Source of the DNA: JBEDUK01 sp040414485
GTDB lineage: Bacteria; Actinomycetota; UBA4738
Assembly (NCBI GenBank): GCA_040414485.1
Contig: JBEDUK010000036.1
Coordinates: 1 to 18,141, forward strand
Direction: 5' to 3'
Length of the DNA: 18,141 nt
The notes under the pieces are model-generated. The model saw only the letters and a list, made by a program, of their open reading frames with translations, was not told the origin of the DNA and did no database searches. The translations under genes were made by a program, and so were the position numbers. Every line of letters begins with the position of its first letter. Position 1 is the stretch's first letter. Shown here piece after piece: positions 5,349-12,747 of this stretch.

Positions 5349-8076
5349 CGCGCATCACCTCCGCCACGTTCGCGCGCTGTGCGCCGCGCTGGGCGATCCG
5401 GGCGCCGACCCAGGATGCGACCAGGAGCACGGCGATCGTCACGAGGTACAGCACCCACGGGAGCCGGAACAACGCCGGCGGCGGGAGGTTCGGCAGCGGG
5501 TCGAGCTTCGAGGTCACCAGCCGCGCCCCGAGCGCGGCGAATCCGGCGCCCAGGATCGAGCCGATGAAGAGCATCCCGGCCACCTCGTACACCAGCGACC
5601 GGCGATGCTGCGCGGCGCGCAGGCCCATGCGCCGCGCCAGCGCGTAGGAGACGACGCGGCCCCGCTGGCGCGCGGCGAGGTACATGACCAGGGCCGCCAG
5701 CACGATCAGCCCGGTGACCACGCCCATCGCGAGCAGGTATCCGTAGAGCCACGTGAGCGCGACCGCCGTGGGCGCGTTCCGCACCTCATCCGCGCTGACC
5801 GGCGCCCGGAACGGCGTGCTCGTGCGGGACAGGGCCCGTGTGACGGCTCCGAGATCGCCCTTCGCCACGAGATAGGAAATGGCATCGGGGAGTTCGCGGT
5901 GGATCCGCGACGCGTCGACGACGAGGTACGTCTGGTTCTGCGTCTGCAGCGGGAACGCGTCCGGAGATGCGACGACGTGGTAGCGGTAGATGTCGTTCGA
6001 TCTGGCGAACTTGATCGCGCCGCTCGAGGGCACGGACCCGCCGACGACCAGGGCCGGCAACCCGCTGCCGTCCGTGGACTTCAACGAATCCATCAGGTCG
6101 CCCACCGGCTCTTTCGCGAAGCTGCGGTCCCAGAAGGCGCCCTTCTCGAAGGTCGCCGGGTCGACCTCGAGGACCGAGACCGTCTGCTCCCCGGGCTGCA
6201 GGGCGACGCTGTCCTGTTCGCGGATGATCGTCGAGGTGTTCGCGAGCGACCTGGGTGCCGATGCGCCGATCAGCAGCGTGGCCCGAACGTCGCTGCCGAC
6301 GAAGACCTTCGCCTTCGCGTCGGCGCTCGCCTCGGTCGACGCGGAAAGTGTGGCCGCGTAGGCAAGGATCCCGACCGCGAGGGCGACCGCGACGATCAGG
6401 GCCAGGGCGATGCCGCTGGCGGCGGTCAGGCGCCTGGTGGCCAGGAACACCGACGGTGAGCGCTTCGCCCCGAACCGCCGCAGGCGCGGGAGGAGCCTGC
6501 GGAGGAATCGCGCCGCGAGCGCGGATGCGCCGCCGACGAACAGGATCGGGAACAGGATCAGCAGGATGTCGACGCTCGTCTGGCCCGTGCTGGTGTTCAC
6601 CGTCCCGCCCCCACGGGTGAGCATCTCGTAAAGCGACGCGCCCAGGAGGGCCAGGATCACCAGGTCCCACGGCGTTCGGGACGCCACCTTGGCGCCGAGC
6701 GCGCCGCCTTCGGCGTTCCGGACCGCCAGGGCGACGGCCGCCGCCAGCAGGAAGAGCCCGATCACGGCCGTCCAGAGCACCGCCTGGGCTGCCGAGGTCG
6801 GCGCCGTGCTGGACAGCAGGCTTCCGGGGCCCAGCCAGCGAACGAGCCAGACCGCTGCGAACCAACCGGCCACGCTCGCCGCGGCGAGCGGGATCAGCAT
6901 CTCGAGCGCGGCCTTCGACGCGATCGCGAACGGCCCCACGCCCTTCGCCGAGTACAGCGCCGCCTCACGCCGTCGCCGGTCGAGCCAGTAGAACCCGATC
7001 GCGGCCAGGACCAGCAGCGCCACCAGCCTGCCGGCGAGGGCGACGCTGTACGCCGGGCTCCGGATCTGGTTGATGGTGGTGCCGACCTGCGGCACGGTCG
7101 ATTCGAGCTGCGAGATGCGCGGCGGGGCGGAGAAGGCACCGCCACCGAAGCTCGGGAGCTGCAGCTGCGCATGGTTGATCTGAGCGGCGAGCGTCTCCGC
7201 CTCAGGGAACGTCAGGTTCTTGCCGCGCACCGGGAACTCCCAGGACACCGACGCGTTGTTGTCCTTCAGCTTGTTCTCCAGGTCGAAGAGCGTCTGGCGG
7301 TCGGTGAGGAGCAGCGCGGGCGGTGCAGAGTTCGGGTCGAGGCCGTACACCACGGTGGTCTGGGAGCACCAGAACGTCGCGGGCGGCTGCTTGATCAGCG
7401 ACCGGTAGATGCCCGCCACCTTCGTGCGGGTCGTGGCGCCACCGATGTTCAGGCCGATCGTGTCGCCCGGCTTTATCTTCAGGAACGCCGCCGTGTCGTC
7501 CGGCACCCACACACCGGGTCCCGAACCACGCTGCAGGACCGAGATGTGGGATTCGAACCCGTCACGCGTGATGAGCCGCACCAGCGGCGCCGTCCTGCCC
7601 GCGTCCGGATTCGACGCCTGGGCGATGCTGCCGAAGACCGTGACCACCTTCGGGCCGAGCCGCGAGATGCCGGCGACCGAGCGGTTGACCGCCCCATCGC
7701 GGATCTGGAACAGCTGCTCTCCGGAGATCGGGTTGCCTCCGCCCCCGCCGCCTCCCCCGGCGCCCGGCAGCGTGATCGGCACGACCGGCGTCAGCGGCTG
7801 GTAGGCGCCGACCGCGTACCCCACGGTCCAGGGGCAGAGCTTCGCGATGCTGGCCTGGAGCGCCTGGTTCTCGGCCGAGGAGACGAACAGGGGCGGAGAG
7901 GCCGACACGAGCGCCAGGACGAAGCCAGCGCCGAACACGGCCGCGAGCAGGCCGGGATACCGGCGAAGAAGGATGGGGGCGCGGGCCCAGGCGGGGTTGG
8001 AGAGCCAGCCGATCAGACGCGACCCGCGCCCGCGCGCGGGCGTGCGCGCAACCTCGCTCGCGCCGACCTCAGCCAT
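5338..8076 (-). CDS. FtsX-like ABC transporter permease (two-domain, 10 predicted membrane segments)
   Basis: A 912-residue integral membrane protein, first gene of the exporter operon with the two ATPases downstream. Seen by hydrophobicity: segment 1 at about 43-60; a large external domain (61-340); segments near 343-365, 389-412, 430-452, 471-487, 503-526 and 553-577; a second external domain (about 578-770); and segments near 777-801, 829-851 and 871-893. The C-terminal triad of segments ending in NVAEVMRVAA is typical of FtsX/MacB-like permeases. The first external domain holds a run of eight glycines (107-114). Carrying both halves in one chain fits a full transporter with two different ATPases. 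The ATG at 8076 is preceded on this strand by GAGGGGGCGGG. Substrate is unknown; lipoprotein, lipid or antimicrobial export and envelope-stress signalling are the known roles of relatives. Confidence 0.9.
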   Translation of the reverse strand: MAEVGASEVARTPARGRGSRLIGWLSNPAWARAPILLRRYPGLLAAVFGAGFVLALVSASPPLFVSSAENQALQASIAKLCPWTVGYAVGAYQPLTPVVPITLPGAGGGGGGGGNPISGEQLFQIRDGAVNRSVAGISRLGPKVVTVFGSIAQASNPDAGRTAPLVRLITRDGFESHISVLQRGSGPGVWVPDDTAAFLKIKPGDTIGLNIGGATTRTKVAGIYRSLIKQPPATFWCSQTTVVYGLDPNSAPPALLLTDRQTLFDLENKLKDNNASVSWEFPVRGKNLTFPEAETLAAQINHAQLQLPSFGGGAFSAPPRISQLESTVPQVGTTINQIRSPAYSVALAGRLVALLVLAAIGFYWLDRRRREAALYSAKGVGPFAIASKAALEMLIPLAAASVAGWFAAVWLVRWLGPGSLLSSTAPTSAAQAVLWTAVIGLFLLAAAVALAVRNAEGGALGAKVASRTPWDLVILALLGASLYEMLTRGGGTVNTSTGQTSVDILLILFPILFVGGASALAARFLRRLLPRLRRFGAKRSPSVFLATRRLTAASGIALALIVAVALAVGILAYAATLSASTEASADAKAKVFVGSDVRATLLIGASAPRSLANTSTIIREQDSVALQPGEQTVSVLEVDPATFEKGAFWDRSFAKEPVGDLMDSLKSTDGSGLPALVVGGSVPSSGAIKFARSNDIYRYHVVASPDAFPLQTQNQTYLVVDASRIHRELPDAISYLVAKGDLGAVTRALSRTSTPFRAPVSADEVRNAPTAVALTWLYGYLLAMGVVTGLIVLAALVMYLAARQRGRVVSYALARRMGLRAAQHRRSLVYEVAGMLFIGSILGAGFAALGARLVTSKLDPLPNLPPPALFRLPWVLYLVTIAVLLVASWVGARIAQRGAQRANVAEVMRVAA
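5354..5362 (-). promoter_or_regulatory. Strong ribosome-binding site fixing a TTG start
   Basis: The minus strand reads GGAGGTGAT inside the last codons of the permease gene, with GGAGGT ending eight bases before TTG at 5348. No in-frame ATG is available nearby (the ATG at 5341-5339 is in another frame), so this site decides the start of the AbrB-fused ATPase. Confidence 0.75.
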
Positions 8077-8208
8077 TCACCCGCCCCCTCGGCAATGCTC
8101 CGGCCGTCCGCGTGCCCTGTCCGCGTCGCGACACGCTCGCTGGCAATAGGTACGACGGGAACGGCCTGTTGGGATTCGCGCGGGACGTCCCGATGTGAGC
8201 GACGGCGA
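8077..8208. other. 132-bp spacer between the EamA gene and the FtsX-permease gene
   Basis: This is the only sizeable gap in the long minus-strand run, so it probably holds the promoter of the ABC exporter operon. It contains the 12-bp palindrome at 8181-8192 close to the EamA stop codon, and an A/T-richer patch (about 8144-8153) that may be part of a promoter. I could not place a convincing -35/-10 pair, and no U-tract terminator is visible. Confidence 0.4.
8181..8192. repeat. 12-bp perfect palindrome
   Basis: CGGGACGTCCCG is its own reverse complement. It lies 16 bp past the stop codon of the EamA gene and about 105 bp upstream of the permease start. It has no loop and no following T-run, so it resembles a dimeric-regulator operator more than an intrinsic terminator. 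Confidence 0.45.
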
Positions 8209-9138
8209 TCACGGGATCGGCTCGCCCGCCTTCGGATGAGCAGTGCGCGCGGTCGCGGCGGCCACTGCCCCGCCCAGGATGAGGATGCCCCCGACCACGG
8301 TGCCGGGCGACAGGCGTTCGCCCAGCACGATCACGGACAGGACCGCGGCGCACAGCGGCTCGCTGGCGGCGACGATCGATGTTCGAACGGGCCCGAGGCG
8401 GCGCAAGCCGGCGAACAGCCCGAAGAACGCGCCCGCCGTGCACGCCGCCACGGCGAGCACGGACAGCCATTGATTGCGGGTGGCCGGGAGCCGGGCGTTC
8501 CCCGTGATGGCCGCCGCGGCCAACAGGGTCGCGCCCGCGGCCGCGCTCACCAGCATCGACCCGGTCAGGGAGTTCGTTCGAACCAGCACGGCGCTCGCGC
8601 CCATGAGGTAGAGCGCGAACACCAGGGCCGAGCTGAACGCGAACACGATGCCGGCCACCTCGATCTCCAGCCCACCAGACCCCACGATGACCAGGGCGGC
8701 GCCGCAGACGGCGGCAGCCAGCGACGCGACGAGCAGGGGCCCGGGACGGCCCTTGCCCGTTGCCATGGCGAGCACCGTGACCCACACCGGATAGGTGAAG
8801 AACAACAGCGTTACCGCGGCCGGGCCGCCGTGCCGGAGCGCCAGGAAGAAAAGGAACGACTCCAGCGCGTAGCCGGCGGCGCCCAGCGCCAGGAGCCGGC
8901 CGCCCTCCCCCTGCGCCGCGCGGAGCGGCATGCGCGCGACCGCGAGCGCGCCCGCCATGAGCAGCGCCGCGATCCCGAAGCGCAGCCCCAGGAACATGAG
9001 GACCGGGTAGTGCTCGTCGGTGATGACCTTCCCGATGATCACGACGGCGCCGAACAGCAGCGATGCGCCGAACACCATCAGCCCACCGATGGGGTCGACG
9101 CGGCCGTGCGCGTCGACGCCGCTCGACGGCGCGCTCAT
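8209..9138 (-). CDS. EamA/DMT-superfamily transporter (probable exporter)
   Basis: A 309-residue membrane protein of the drug/metabolite transporter family, whose members typically export amino acids, metabolites or drugs across the cytoplasmic membrane. Seen: about ten hydrophobic segments arranged as two EamA repeats. Each repeat carries a family-type motif: RHGGPAAVTLLFFTYPVW in the first half and LGPVRTSIVAASEPLCAAVL followed by SVIVLGERLSPGTVVGG in the second. Length is typical. The ATG at 9136-9138 overlaps the amidase stop as ATGA, so it is probably translated by coupling; codons further upstream in this frame lie within the amidase gene and read as low-complexity shadow. It is the last gene of the packed group starting at 12619. 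The substrate cannot be deduced; export of a product of the adjacent amidase is only a hypothesis. Confidence 0.9.
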   Translation of the reverse strand: MSAPSSGVDAHGRVDPIGGLMVFGASLLFGAVVIIGKVITDEHYPVLMFLGLRFGIAALLMAGALAVARMPLRAAQGEGGRLLALGAAGYALESFLFFLALRHGGPAAVTLLFFTYPVWVTVLAMATGKGRPGPLLVASLAAAVCGAALVIVGSGGLEIEVAGIVFAFSSALVFALYLMGASAVLVRTNSLTGSMLVSAAAGATLLAAAAITGNARLPATRNQWLSVLAVAACTAGAFFGLFAGLRRLGPVRTSIVAASEPLCAAVLSVIVLGERLSPGTVVGGILILGGAVAAATARTAHPKAGEPIP

Positions 9139-10553
9139 CGAGCGATCGGGCCGGACCCGGCCGAGGCGCCGGGAGTCCCCGGCGGCGCGGGAGGCTGCGG
9201 CCGGGTGGGACGGTAGCCGGTGCCGGCCTCCCACAGCGCGGCCAGACCGAGCAGGCGCTCCTCGGACCCGGCCGGCCCGATCAACGAGACGCCGAACGGC
9301 ATGCCCTCCTGGGAACGGCCGGCAGGCAGCGACACAGCCGGCAGGCCCGCCAGGTTCACGACGCTGGTCAGCCAGCCCGGTCCCACGCGGCGCAGGTCGA
9401 TCACGCCGCCCGCTCCGAGGTCGAGCTCGCCCGCGTCGGACGCCGGAGCGGGATATCCGGTGGTGGGCACCACCAACGCATCGCGCCCGGCGAGCCGCTC
9501 CGCGAACCACCGTCCGATCTCCTCCCGCCGGCCGTTCGCGGCGCGCGCCGCATCGCCGGACGTTGCCAGACCGGCCTCGAAGTCACGCACGATCGCCGGG
9601 TCGAGGACCTCGTGGAGCCGGTCCCCAAGTGCCGGGTGCGCCGCGGCGAACTCCATGGACGCGATGGTCCTCCACACGACGCGGCTGTCGTCGACCCCCT
9701 CGCCATCGACCGCTTCGGTCGATGCGCCCCAACCCTCGAACGCCCGCGCGACGTCCCCCACCGCGGCGAGGATCGCGGGGTGAACGTTGCGTTCGAAGAA
9801 CCCGCCGACGACGCCCAGCCGAAGTCCCCGCGCGGTCTCCGGAGGTCCTTCGTCCACCTCCTGGGCGAACGGCGGCCGGCCGTCCAGCACGCGGTACAGC
9901 ACGAGCAGATCGCCGCCGGTGGCCGCCAGCGGGCCGGGCGTGTCCAGGCTCGGTGCCAGCGGCAGCAGCCCGTCGATGGGGATGCTGCCCGTGGTGACCT
10001 TCAGGCCGAGCGTCCCGCACAGCGACGACGGGATCCGGATCGACCCGCCCGTGTCGGACCCGGTGGCGAGCGGGACGACGCCGGCGGCGACCGCGGCGGC
10101 TGCGCCGCCGCTCGAACCCCCGGTCATCCGCGACGGGTCCCAGGGATTGCCCGTGGCGCCGCAGGCCGAATACAGGTTCGTGCCGCCGAAGGCCAGCTCA
10201 TGCTGGTTCGTCTTGCCGACCATGGCCAGGCCTGCCGCGCGGATCCGGGCTGTGGTCACGGCGTCCCGGTCGGCGATCCTTCCGGCATAGACGCGGCAGC
10301 AGCCGGTGGTCTCGCGGCCGGCCACGTCGTAGAGGTCCTTGACCGCGATCGGCACGCCGGCCAGCGGACCGTCCTCGGACCACGGTTCGGGATCGCTCCA
10401 GAGCTGGGAGAACGCGCGCGTCGAGAGCTGCCAGGTCTCGGCGCGCGCGCGGACGCGATCGGTCAGATCGGCCGCGGAGACCTCGCCGGTCCTGAGCGCC
10501 GCCGCCATCTCCAGCGCCGTCTCCAGCTCGCCGTCGGCGATGGCCGGCGGCAT
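9135..10553 (-). CDS. Amidase (amidase signature family)
   Basis: A 472-residue cytoplasmic hydrolase predicted to cleave carboxamides to acid and ammonia or amine. The Ser-cisSer-Lys triad is visible with family spacing: Lys72 in AVKD, cis-Ser147 in TGGSSGG, and nucleophile Ser171 in GSDTGGSIR. The 75 and 24-residue spacings match those of known members such as FAAH. The rest of the signature fold follows (TLGLKVTTGSIPIDGLLPLAPSLDT region) and the length is normal. There is no gatB or gatC beside it, so a role as the GatA subunit of the tRNA amidotransferase is unlikely. The ATG at 10551-10553 has only a weak ribosome-binding site. It lies 16 bp after the hydrolase gene and overlaps the EamA gene by 4 bp, so it is probably in one operon. 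The substrate is unknown. Confidence 0.92.
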   Translation of the reverse strand: MPPAIADGELETALEMAAALRTGEVSAADLTDRVRARAETWQLSTRAFSQLWSDPEPWSEDGPLAGVPIAVKDLYDVAGRETTGCCRVYAGRIADRDAVTTARIRAAGLAMVGKTNQHELAFGGTNLYSACGATGNPWDPSRMTGGSSGGAAAAVAAGVVPLATGSDTGGSIRIPSSLCGTLGLKVTTGSIPIDGLLPLAPSLDTPGPLAATGGDLLVLYRVLDGRPPFAQEVDEGPPETARGLRLGVVGGFFERNVHPAILAAVGDVARAFEGWGASTEAVDGEGVDDSRVVWRTIASMEFAAAHPALGDRLHEVLDPAIVRDFEAGLATSGDAARAANGRREEIGRWFAERLAGRDALVVPTTGYPAPASDAGELDLGAGGVIDLRRVGPGWLTSVVNLAGLPAVSLPAGRSQEGMPFGVSLIGPAGSEERLLGLAALWEAGTGYRPTRPQPPAPPGTPGASAGSGPIAR

Positions 10554-10569
10554 CAGCGGGCCGGGTTCG

Positions 10570-11361
10570 TCACGACAGGACGAATTCGCTGACCCGGCCG
10601 ACGATCCGAGGGATCGCCATGTACAGGTCCTCGCCGTCGTCGAACATCAGCAGTTCGGCGTTCGGCATCAGCTCGACGATCTCCTCGGCGACCTCGGCCG
10701 GATGGATCGGGTCGCCCCGGCGCCCGATGACCAGCGTCGGCGTCTGCACCCGCTTGAGGTCGCGGCGGTCGCGCAGCGGCGTGTCGTCGATCAGTTCCCG
10801 GATGGCCCGCGGCGTTCCGTCCATGTTGATCTGCGCGAGCCACTGATAGTCGATGTCCCGCTGCCAGGGCGCCTTCGCGTAGTTCGCCAGGCGCGCCGGC
10901 TCGTTCATGATCCGTTCGATCGCCTCCTCCTTCGACGAGGAGGTCTCGACCAGCTCGACGGTCCGAAGGACGGCGTCGCGGTTCTGGGTCTTCGAGTCGA
11001 GCGTGTCGAGCGTCGCCGGGAGCAGCAGCACGATGCGGTCGAACCGGTCGGGCTCGTCCTGGACGATGTTGCCGATGACGCCGGCGCCGAGGGACGTCCC
11101 CACCGCGATCCGCGCGCCGTAGGCATCCGCGACCGCCCGCATGTCGCGGGCGAAGTCGGCGAACTTGTAGCCGCTCTTCGGCGACGTGCTGTGCCCGTGC
11201 CCGCGGAAGCAGAACCGTACCTTCGTGCCGGGAACGAAGGGCGTGAGCAGGGACAGTTCGCGGCACGAGTTCGTGATGCCGTGGGCCACGACGATGACCG
11301 GGTCGCCCTCGCCGTCGATCTCGACGTGCAGGGTGACGTCCGGCAGCACGACCTCAGGCAC
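10570..11361 (-). CDS. Alpha/beta-hydrolase fold protein lacking the usual catalytic histidine
   Basis: A 263-residue single-domain alpha/beta hydrolase. Seen: oxyanion-region HG in VVAHGITNS (about 24-32), FRGHGHS (52-58), the nucleophile elbow GTSLGAG with Ser90 (88-94), and the acid-strand segment LVIGRRGDPIHP with Asp217. At the C-terminus, where family members normally have a GH motif giving the catalytic His, the sequence reads FDDGEDLYMAIP (about 240-251) with Glu244 in place of His. No other histidine follows. It may therefore be catalytically altered, use another residue, or have a non-enzymatic role. The start is GTG at 11361, overlapping the upstream gene by 8 bp; a second GTG four codons in is an alternative. 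It is the second gene of the 12619-8209 group. Substrate is unknown. Confidence 0.85.
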   Translation of the reverse strand: MPEVVLPDVTLHVEIDGEGDPVIVVAHGITNSCRELSLLTPFVPGTKVRFCFRGHGHSTSPKSGYKFADFARDMRAVADAYGARIAVGTSLGAGVIGNIVQDEPDRFDRIVLLLPATLDTLDSKTQNRDAVLRTVELVETSSSKEEAIERIMNEPARLANYAKAPWQRDIDYQWLAQINMDGTPRAIRELIDDTPLRDRRDLKRVQTPTLVIGRRGDPIHPAEVAEEIVELMPNAELLMFDDGEDLYMAIPRIVGRVSEFVLS

Positions 11362-12619
11362 TCGCCACCGCCTGTTCGTACGCCGTGGCCCGCACGCGCT
11401 TCCACTCCTGCCGCTGATCGATGCGCCGGACCAGAAGGATCGCCAGGACCGCGGCGACGATCAGCGCCACCTCGCCGGTGATCAGGAGGCCCTCGGCGGC
11501 GATCACGTGGGTGAGATGCACCGTCGTCCCGGCCGTGTCGCCCGACGTGACCGTGCCGGCGGCGACGGCCAGGACCTGGCGAAGGAGCCATGCCGCCCAC
11601 CACAACGGGAGCAGGACCGGCGTGGCCATGGCCGCCCATTCGACCGCCCCGGCATCCGGGTCGCTCGCCTTGTAGAGCTCACGCATGGTCAGGTACGGCA
11701 TCGCGTAGTTGGCCACGGGGATGAACCACCAGCCGATCACCCAGCCCGGGGTGAATCGAAGGTTCGCCGCGCCGAGCGCTCGGACGTTCCTCTGCCCCCG
11801 GGATTGCCAGATCACCCACAGGACGGCGGTGATGATGATGATCAGCGCGCTCAGGCCACCGATGGCACGGATGCGATCGAGGTCGGCGCTGACCTCGCCG
11901 TCGGAAACCGGCAGACCCGCTCGGACGTTGCTCACGGTGTTGATGTAACTCGCGCGGAACACGATCGTGAAGATCGAGGTGACGGCGCTCGCGGTGAGCC
12001 CGGCCACGATCCAGAGCGACAGCATGCGGCCCGAGCGGAAGTCGCGAACGCTGGCCGAGCCGGCGCCGGCCGCCCCTCCGGGCGGCGCCGCGACGTTCGG
12101 CACCGCCATGGCGCGCGGTTCGAGGGCGGCGAAGCGGTTCCATGCCTCCTGCCACCCCGCGTCGGTCCGGGGGAACGAGAACGTCGGGGGTCCGGGGATG
12201 TTGCGATCCCAGATGCCGAAGAAGTCCTGGCCGTACCCGAGGATGTAGCGCACGCCGGAATGGCTGAACCTGTGCGCGCCCTGGCCGACGACCGGCCCAG
12301 GAGCGGGCTCGGGTGAGAGCACTGGGGTGAGCGCCGCCGGGTCTTCAACGGGCGGGGCTGGATCCGAGGGGGTCCGGGTCTGCGGCAGTCCAAGCACGCC
12401 GGCCTGCGGCGCGTCGCCTCCGGGCGTTTCGCCCACGGGAGGCTCGACCTGCGGAGCGTCGCTCCCGGCCGGCGTCGCGTCTGCGGGCGTGTCCGGCGAG
12501 GCTCCCTCTCCCGGCGCCTCCGTGGCGGACTGCGAGACCGGCGTCACGGAACGCCCGCAGAAGCGGCAGATGATCGCCGCGTCCTGGATCTGCTCCGCGC
12601 AGTACGGACACGCTCTCAC
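11354..12619 (-). CDS. Zinc-ribbon, DUF4328 membrane protein
   Basis: A 421-residue membrane protein of unknown function. Seen: an N-terminal zinc ribbon with CPYC at 4-7 and CRFC at 18-21; a Pro/Ala/Gly-rich linker (about 24-120); a small region with GYGQDFFGIWDR and a GW-rich segment; then a DUF4328-type membrane domain. That domain has an initial segment (SLWIVAGLTASAVTSIFTIVF), a second (LSALIIIITAVLWVIW), the family-like stretch FTPGWVIGWWFIPVANYAMP, and two C-terminal helices. I chose the GTG at 12617-12619, so the protein begins MRACPYC, as zinc-ribbon proteins often do, with GAGAGGGTGG upstream. GTG at 12634 or TTG at 12670 are possible alternatives. It heads the packed minus-strand group and is divergent from the kinase gene at 12748. 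No function is assigned to DUF4328. Confidence 0.85.
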   Translation of the reverse strand: MRACPYCAEQIQDAAIICRFCGRSVTPVSQSATEAPGEGASPDTPADATPAGSDAPQVEPPVGETPGGDAPQAGVLGLPQTRTPSDPAPPVEDPAALTPVLSPEPAPGPVVGQGAHRFSHSGVRYILGYGQDFFGIWDRNIPGPPTFSFPRTDAGWQEAWNRFAALEPRAMAVPNVAAPPGGAAGAGSASVRDFRSGRMLSLWIVAGLTASAVTSIFTIVFRASYINTVSNVRAGLPVSDGEVSADLDRIRAIGGLSALIIIITAVLWVIWQSRGQRNVRALGAANLRFTPGWVIGWWFIPVANYAMPYLTMRELYKASDPDAGAVEWAAMATPVLLPLWWAAWLLRQVLAVAAGTVTSGDTAGTTVHLTHVIAAEGLLITGEVALIVAAVLAILLVRRIDQRQEWKRVRATAYEQAVASA

Positions 12620-12676
12620 GTGGTGTCTCGCCACCCTCTCGACACGATCGAACCAGATCGAACCGGTCAACGCGGG

Positions 12677-12705
12677 AGCCTACCCGGGCCGGCCACCGCG
12701 TCCAA
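12677..12705 (-). promoter_or_regulatory. Probable promoter of the DUF4328-hydrolase-amidase-EamA group
   Basis: On the minus strand TTGGAC (12700-12705) and TAGGCT (12677-12682) are separated by exactly 17 bp, a standard primary-sigma-factor arrangement. Transcription would start near 12670 and give a leader of about 50 nt before the GTG at 12619. This is the best-formed promoter found in the window. Confidence 0.6.
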
Positions 12706-12731
12706 CCGGCGGGGGTCGTAGGGCGCTCCGG

Positions 12732-12737
12732 TAGGCT
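12732..12737 (+). promoter_or_regulatory. -10-like hexamer TAGGCT for the PfkB-family gene
   Basis: TAGGCT ends ten bases before the GTG at 12748. No Shine-Dalgarno sequence lies between, so the mRNA is expected to be leaderless or to carry a leader of only a few bases. No recognisable -35 is present at the standard distance. Confidence 0.5.
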
Positions 12738-12747
12738 CCCCACCACC

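Larger units (their letters stand above)
12674..12740. repeat. Perfect 10-bp inverted repeat across a divergent promoter region
   Basis: GGGAGCCTAC at 12674-12683 is the exact reverse complement of GTAGGCTCCC at 12731-12740, with 47 bp between arms. Each arm contains the TAGGCT hexamer proposed as the -10 of the gene on that side. Confidence 0.7.

Noticed and set aside
7545..7567. tRNA T-arm-like sequence (minus strand GGGTTCGAATCCCA), possible tRNA remnant or attachment site
   Set aside because: Only three base pairs of the stem form, no acceptor, D or anticodon arms can be built around it, and it codes for conserved-looking permease residues (RDGFESHIS).
7171..9216. 681-codon plus-strand frame opposite the FtsX permease and EamA genes
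   Set aside because: Low-complexity Arg/Gly/Gln/Asp composition with no motif. It covers two well-supported minus-strand genes and the promoter gap.
9135..10553. Amidase as GatA of the Glu/Asp-tRNA amidotransferase
   Set aside because: No gatB or gatC nearby, and the neighbours are a hydrolase and an exporter. The catalytic triad alone does not distinguish GatA from other amidases.
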